Assembly: GCA_013286765.1 (NCBI GenBank)
Contig: JABDFB010000045.1
Span: 1-17,183 of the forward strand
DNA from: Deltaproteobacteria bacterium
GTDB lineage: Bacteria; Bdellovibrionota; UBA1018
Reading direction: 5' to 3'
DNA length: 17,183 nt
In this document: one piece after another, positions 13,330 to 17,183 of the stretch
How positions within the stretch are numbered: position 1 is the first letter of the stretch
Layout of the letters: the number at the start of each line of letters is the position of its first letter
Made by a program: the position numbers and the translations under genes
Notes under the pieces: model-generated
Told to the model about the DNA's origin: nothing
Database searches by the model: none
What the model saw: only the letters and a program-made list of their open reading frames with translations

Positions 13330-14136
13330 TTATATTAATTGGACATTGGATCGAATCGATTGCATCCCATAATAGTGCGATAAAATCTCGGCGCTAACGC
13401 TGATAGCGACTTCCTGCGGGGATTTTCCGCCGAATGGAATTCCAATGGGACATTTTACTCGTGCCAGTTTTTCGCTAGGCACTTGCCGCGCCTGGAGGCG
13501 TTGTGAGAACCGCACCCACTTCGGTTTACTACCTATTAGGCCGATATAGCACGCGTTTCGGTCAAGCAATTTCTCTAAAATTTGTTGATCGAGATCGTGT
13601 CGATGGGTCATGATGACCGAATAAGTTTTCTTGGCGTCCCAAGGTGCACTTTCAATAAAGTCTTCCCATCCATCGGAATATCTGACCGCGCCCTCCGGAA
13701 TCTGATCCGACTGGATCCATTCTTCCCGTTCATCGACTAAGTGTACTAAAAACGGTGTACCCGCCATGGTGCGACTGAGCGCTTGACCCACATGACCAGC
13801 GCCAAAAATATAGAGATGTGGTCCATTAAATAATACTTCCATAAGAAGCTCCACCACTCCGCCACAGCATTGGCCGGTCTTTGCACCTAACGGGTAGGTG
13901 ATAGTTCGTGCGGTGGCGTTGGCTTCAATGCAGACCTTTGCATCTTGAATTGCAAGTTCTTCAAGCCTACCACCACCAATGGTCCCTCGGATATCGCCGT
14001 CTTTGAACACTATCATTTTTGTACCGGGATCGCGAGGCGTAGACCCAGAGCAACGGGTGACAGTAACTAGGACAACGGGCTGAATGGGCCGAACATTTTT
14101 CTGTAGATCATTCAGTTCGGTGATCCAATTCCACAT
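13330..14136 (-). CDS. xdhC: XdhC-type molybdenum-cofactor sulfuration/insertion chaperone
   Basis: XdhC proteins bind the molybdenum cofactor, promote its sulfuration and hand it to xanthine-dehydrogenase-family apoenzymes without being part of the final enzyme. The 268-residue product has GSTPRDPGTKM (31-41), GTIGGGRLEE (51-60), the Cys90-Cys91-Gly-Gly segment followed by ELLMEV, a Rossmann-type YIFGAGHVGQAL (109-120), MTHRHDLD and YIGLIGSKPKW. All usual blocks are present. Start ATG 14134-14136 lies inside the last 29 nt of the FAD-subunit gene, with a G-rich Shine-Dalgarno upstream, so the two are coupled. It is downstream of the three structural subunit genes, as in Rhodobacter-type xdh operons. 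No terminator hairpin is seen after its stop; the transcript may run on into the ankyrin-like gene. Confidence 0.94.
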   Translation of the reverse strand: MWNWITELNDLQKNVRPIQPVVLVTVTRCSGSTPRDPGTKMIVFKDGDIRGTIGGGRLEELAIQDAKVCIEANATARTITYPLGAKTGQCCGGVVELLMEVLFNGPHLYIFGAGHVGQALSRTMAGTPFLVHLVDEREEWIQSDQIPEGAVRYSDGWEDFIESAPWDAKKTYSVIMTHRHDLDQQILEKLLDRNACYIGLIGSKPKWVRFSQRLQARQVPSEKLARVKCPIGIPFGGKSPQEVAISVSAEILSHYYGMQSIRSNVQLI

Positions 14137-15022
14137 GTTTTAAAAAATCCCCCAGAAGATTATTACAGACTGCCGCACGATATTCTTTGTTGGAACGAAT
14201 ATCATCAATAGGCGAAATCTCTTCAAACAATTTTAATTGTAGTGCTGAGAAATCCATCTGAGAAATACTCGCCTGATTCTGAATCATCGCTTCTGTCTGG
14301 TAACAGCGTATGACAACAGGAGCAACGCCGCCCAAAGCGATTCGGACGACCGGGCTCTTTCCAGGAAGGCCAGCGCCAAAAAAACCCGCAAACGAAACTT
14401 TGGAAATCGCTTGAGCCCGCCGGGTTCCTACTTTTCGAAAATAGTGAACGTCGGACTGATTTCCGCTCACCGCTGCACCGACACCCGGCTTTCTGCGCGG
14501 AATACGTATACTTCTGATCAGCTCATCCGGTCTAAGATCGATTTGTTTATATCCCAAGTGGAATTTTGTGTACGGAATCGTTCGCACTCCTTGCGCTGAA
14601 ATCAGTTCTAGTTCTGCTTCATAGACCAGGAGAGCGGGCGAAGAATCAGCGGCAGGAGAGGCGTTGGCAAGATTTCCAGCGAGGGTTGCACGATTTTGAA
14701 TTGCTATGGCACCTACGAGCTGACTCGCCTGATAGAGAATAGGAAATTCACGCTGGACGATGCTGTTTCTTTGAATGTCAGTGAATGTTGCGAGGGCTCC
14801 AATTTCAAGAGTGTCGTCGGATTCACGAATGAATTTGAGTTCTTTCAAATTCCAGAGACTAATAAATTTTTTCTTCTCTAGTTTGCCCGTTTCGAAAACA
14901 ACCATTAGATCCGTACCACCGGCAAAGGGGGACCAGACATTCTGCTCGGAATGCAAAAGTTTAAGTGTCTCGTCGAGATTCTTGGGAACAATCATCTGGT
15001 AGTCTGAAACAAGAGCTCTCAT
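14108..15022 (-). CDS. FAD-binding subunit of xanthine-dehydrogenase-family enzyme
   Basis: Medium subunit of a molybdenum hydroxylase; carries FAD and passes electrons from the 2Fe-2S clusters to NAD+ or another acceptor. The 304-residue product has both FAD motifs: PFAGGTDLMV (32-41) and ATLAGNLANASPAADSSPAL (112-131). A CO-dehydrogenase flavoprotein C-terminal-like domain covers about 190-295 and ends with SPIDDIRSNKEYR. No 4Fe-4S insertion, as in 4-hydroxybenzoyl-CoA reductase, is seen. Start ATG 15020-15022 overlaps the 2Fe-2S subunit stop as ATGA (4 nt), and the stop lies inside xdhC by 29 nt. The order large, small, medium, xdhC suggests one tightly coupled transcript. Confidence 0.94.
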   Translation of the reverse strand: MRALVSDYQMIVPKNLDETLKLLHSEQNVWSPFAGGTDLMVVFETGKLEKKKFISLWNLKELKFIRESDDTLEIGALATFTDIQRNSIVQREFPILYQASQLVGAIAIQNRATLAGNLANASPAADSSPALLVYEAELELISAQGVRTIPYTKFHLGYKQIDLRPDELIRSIRIPRRKPGVGAAVSGNQSDVHYFRKVGTRRAQAISKVSFAGFFGAGLPGKSPVVRIALGGVAPVVIRCYQTEAMIQNQASISQMDFSALQLKLFEEISPIDDIRSNKEYRAAVCNNLLGDFLKHVELDHRTE

Positions 15023-15498
15023 GATACGGTTTTCCTGACTGCTTCAATGATTTTTGCATACCCAGTACATCGACACAGGTTTCCGGCCAATCCGCTCCGA
15101 ATTTGCTCGTCAGAGAGAGTCGAAGGAGTCGCAGTTTTGAGCAAGTTCACAATCGCCACCATCATTCCGGGCGTACATATTCCACACTGAATTCCACCTT
15201 CTTCAACAAAAGTATCTATGAGCTTCTGATTGAGCGGATCACTTGCAATACCTTCAATCGTCGTAATGTCTGATCCGTGTGCTTGGGCGACAGGAATCAG
15301 ACAGCTGTCCACGATTTCCCCATTCATCAAGACGGAACAGGCGCCGCACTCCCCTTCGCCACAACCTTCTTTCGTTCCCGTAAGGCGAAGGTCTTCCCGC
15401 AATACATCGAGAAGGCGCGCCATCGGGTAGGCTTTCACTTCATGGGATTGCCCATTCACTCGAAATGCAATCGTTGATGCAGAAACAGAATCGTTCAC
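15019..15498 (-). CDS. 2Fe-2S subunit of xanthine-dehydrogenase-family enzyme
   Basis: Small electron-transfer subunit with two 2Fe-2S clusters. Of 159 residues, the N-terminal plant-ferredoxin-like domain has Cys46-x4-Cys51-x2-Cys54 (GCGEGECGAC) and Cys66; the C-terminal helical domain has Cys105-x2-Cys108 (QCGICTPGM) and Cys142-x-Cys144 (LCRCTGY). All eight ligands are present. The start is GTG at 15496-15498, overlapping the large-subunit stop as GTGA, with AAGGA about 10 nt upstream. Its stop overlaps the FAD-subunit start. Length is normal for CoxS/NdhS-like subunits. Confidence 0.96.
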   Translation of the reverse strand: MNDSVSASTIAFRVNGQSHEVKAYPMARLLDVLREDLRLTGTKEGCGEGECGACSVLMNGEIVDSCLIPVAQAHGSDITTIEGIASDPLNQKLIDTFVEEGGIQCGICTPGMMVAIVNLLKTATPSTLSDEQIRSGLAGNLCRCTGYAKIIEAVRKTVS

Positions 15499-17183
15499 GT
15501 TTGCAAAGTCCTTTCGTCTTTTTGTTTCTGTCTTTTACTAATGACGCGAAAAATATCTTCCGGTAACAGTGGGACTTGATTAAATTCTCCCGTCAAGTCT
15601 CCTAATGCGTTTTCAATTGCATTGACGACGGCCGGCGCTGGTCCATCCATCGGTAATTCACCAATGCCTTTGGCCCCAGACGGACCATACGCCCCCCCTT
15701 TTTCCTCAAAAAAAACTCGGATCGGAGGCAGATCCATTGTGGTTGGAATAATATAATTTGTTAATTTGTTATTTGCCATTCGGCCATTTTTCCAAATCAC
15801 TTTTTCATAAAGCGCAAGGCCCAGTCCTTGGGCAACTCCGCCCTGAATTTGCCCTGCCGCTAATACGGGGTGAATGACTTTGCCCACTTCTTGAAGAGCC
15901 ACAACGTCTTGAACGGTCACTTCGTAAGTGAGAGTATCAATGCTCAAGTCAACAACATAAATAGCCCAAGCATATGCTGCGTAGGCATCCCCTCGATAGT
16001 TTGCATCGTCCCAATTAATCTCTTTTGGTTGCTGATATTCGCTGATGACTTTGAGTGGACTGACAGATTGAATATAGCCCCGACAAGCCGCACTGAAATC
16101 ACTAGACGAATATCCAGAATAGTTTAAAAATCCGCGATGAACCAGTGTTTGCTTTAAGCCAAGGGCGGCGGATTCGACGAGTTTGCCCACTACCATACAG
16201 GTGCGCGAAGCTACCGTGGGACCACTGTTTGGGACAAAAGCAGTATCAGGTTGGGCAACTTCGACCAACCCATAATCGATTCCGAGAGTATCCGCCACAA
16301 TTTGGGAGAGCATGGTATTCGTGCCTTGGCCAATTTCCGTGCTTGCAACTAAAACTCGAACTTTACCTTCGACTGTCGCTTCTACACCGACCACAGAAGC
16401 AAGATGTTTTTCACCGGAACCAGTAAAGCCGGAGCCATGTTTGAAAGCCGAAAAACCAATACCGCGCTTCACATGGCTTTTTTGTTTATTTGAAACAGCA
16501 TATTCCTCTGTCTTTTCGGAATAGCCGGCGAGTTGAAGAGCACGGTCGAGCATCTGAGACAAATCAATCTGATCCCGAATTTCCTGATCTGTGGCCGTTT
16601 TTTGGCCCGGTCGTAAAAAATTCCGCCGCCGAAACTCATCTGGAGAAAGGCCCAAGCGCTGAGCAATGACATTCATATGGCGCTCGAGCGCAAAAATACT
16701 TTGTGGTGCGCCAAACCCGCGAAAGGCTCCGTGAGGCGGTGTGTTCGTAGCTACTGCTTTGCTCTCAATTCGAATATTGGGGCAATAGTATGGCCCGGCC
16801 GAATGGATCGTGCCGCGCGAAAGAACGACAGGAGATAGGGTGCAGTAAGCACCTCCATCCAACATAAATTCTATTTCCATTGCCAAGAGACGTCCGTCTT
16901 TTGAAACCGCCGTTTTGTGTCGCGTGAGTGAAGGATGCCGTTTTGTAGTCGCAACCATATCTTCGGAGCGATCATAGATCATCTTCACGGAACGCCCACT
17001 TTTCCAGGCAAGCAAAGCTGCGTGACCAGCTATGACAGTCGGATATTCTTCTTTGCCACCAAAACCCCCACCCGTTTCGGTTTGAATAACGCGAATTTTG
17101 TGTGGTGGCAGATTAAAGAGAGAAATCAGCCCTTTTTGAATGTAGTACGGGCATTGCATCGAGCCCCAAATCGTCACTCCATC
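15495..17183 (-). CDS. Molybdenum-binding large subunit of xanthine-dehydrogenase-family enzyme, N-terminus beyond window edge
   Basis: The frame is open to the right edge; 562 codons are visible. The GTG at 17175-17177 is an internal Val of the conserved 'WGSMQCPYYIQ' region, not a start, so the gene continues past the edge. Motifs: TGGGFGGKEE (Glu at 17049-17051), AFRGFGAPQ (Arg at 16719-16721), EIGQGTNT (near 16340) and GAKGIGELP, whose Glu (15657-15659) matches the catalytic base of xanthine dehydrogenases. The Glu of GGKE and Arg of AFRGFG match the two purine-binding residues of xanthine dehydrogenase (bovine Glu802 and Arg880), which aldehyde oxidases lack, favouring a purine-like substrate. 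The enzyme hydroxylates its substrate with water oxygen at a Mo=S centre. The gene is first visible in the minus-strand operon, and its stop overlaps the 2Fe-2S subunit start. Confidence 0.95.
   Translation of the reverse strand, partial: DGVTIWGSMQCPYYIQKGLISLFNLPPHKIRVIQTETGGGFGGKEEYPTVIAGHAALLAWKSGRSVKMIYDRSEDMVATTKRHPSLTRHKTAVSKDGRLLAMEIEFMLDGGAYCTLSPVVLSRGTIHSAGPYYCPNIRIESKAVATNTPPHGAFRGFGAPQSIFALERHMNVIAQRLGLSPDEFRRRNFLRPGQKTATDQEIRDQIDLSQMLDRALQLAGYSEKTEEYAVSNKQKSHVKRGIGFSAFKHGSGFTGSGEKHLASVVGVEATVEGKVRVLVASTEIGQGTNTMLSQIVADTLGIDYGLVEVAQPDTAFVPNSGPTVASRTCMVVGKLVESAALGLKQTLVHRGFLNYSGYSSSDFSAACRGYIQSVSPLKVISEYQQPKEINWDDANYRGDAYAAYAWAIYVVDLSIDTLTYEVTVQDVVALQEVGKVIHPVLAAGQIQGGVAQGLGLALYEKVIWKNGRMANNKLTNYIIPTTMDLPPIRVFFEEKGGAYGPSGAKGIGELPMDGPAPAVVNAIENALGDLTGEFNQVPLLPEDIFRVISKRQKQKDERTLQT

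Noticed and set aside
1..17183. tRNA or rRNA genes, CRISPR arrays, insertion sequences, integrase or phage genes
   Set aside because: None recognised by reading both strands; no regularly spaced repeats and no transposase motifs in any frame.

Overview
The window looks like chromosomal DNA of a free-living Gram-negative bacterium with mid-range GC (estimated by eye). Reasons: a Slt70-like periplasmic lytic transglycosylase, a lipoprotein, an exported ankyrin-like protein, and a bacterial-type three-subunit molybdenum hydroxylase. Proteins rich in 'Leu-Thr/Ser-x-x-Gln-Ile/Leu' segments and exported ankyrin-like proteins would fit Bdellovibrionota/Oligoflexia, but that placement is only a low-confidence guess. 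There is no rRNA, tRNA, CRISPR array, insertion sequence or phage gene, and no gene-free stretch exceeds about 170 bases.

Left part (1-5600), unrelated single genes: an edge-truncated SRAP (YedK/HMCES) abasic-site protein on the minus strand; divergent to it a Slt-type lytic transglycosylase; then on the minus strand a Bcr/CflA-like MFS exporter and an EamA/DMT permease; then on the plus strand a repeat-containing lipoprotein of unknown function. The intergenic gaps carry several operator-like dyads.

Right part (5700-17183), a molybdenum-cofactor and xanthine-dehydrogenase island made of two converging gene sets. Plus strand: moaA, a fused moaC-moaB, and a MOT1-type molybdate transporter, all overlapping and probably translationally coupled. 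Minus strand, in transcription order from the right edge: molybdenum large subunit of a xanthine-dehydrogenase-like enzyme (truncated at the edge), 2Fe-2S subunit, FAD subunit, xdhC, an exported ankyrin-like protein, a MocA/MobA-like nucleotidyltransferase, moeA, moaD and moaE. The MOT1 and moaE genes overlap tail to tail by 107 bp.

Read together, the island encodes molybdate uptake (MOT1), precursor Z/cPMP synthesis (MoaA, MoaC), MPT synthase (MoaD/MoaE), adenylation and Mo insertion (MoaB domain, MoeA), probable cytidylylation (MocA-like), sulfuration/insertion into the apoenzyme (XdhC) and the client hydroxylase itself. A MoeB-type activating enzyme for MoaD and a ModABC importer are not in the window. 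The least explained member is the ankyrin-like gene, which sits inside the set with only a 2-nt gap to the mocA-like start codon. Several starts here are GTG or TTG at stop/start junctions, and the MOT1 start must be moved well downstream of the first ATG of its reading frame.
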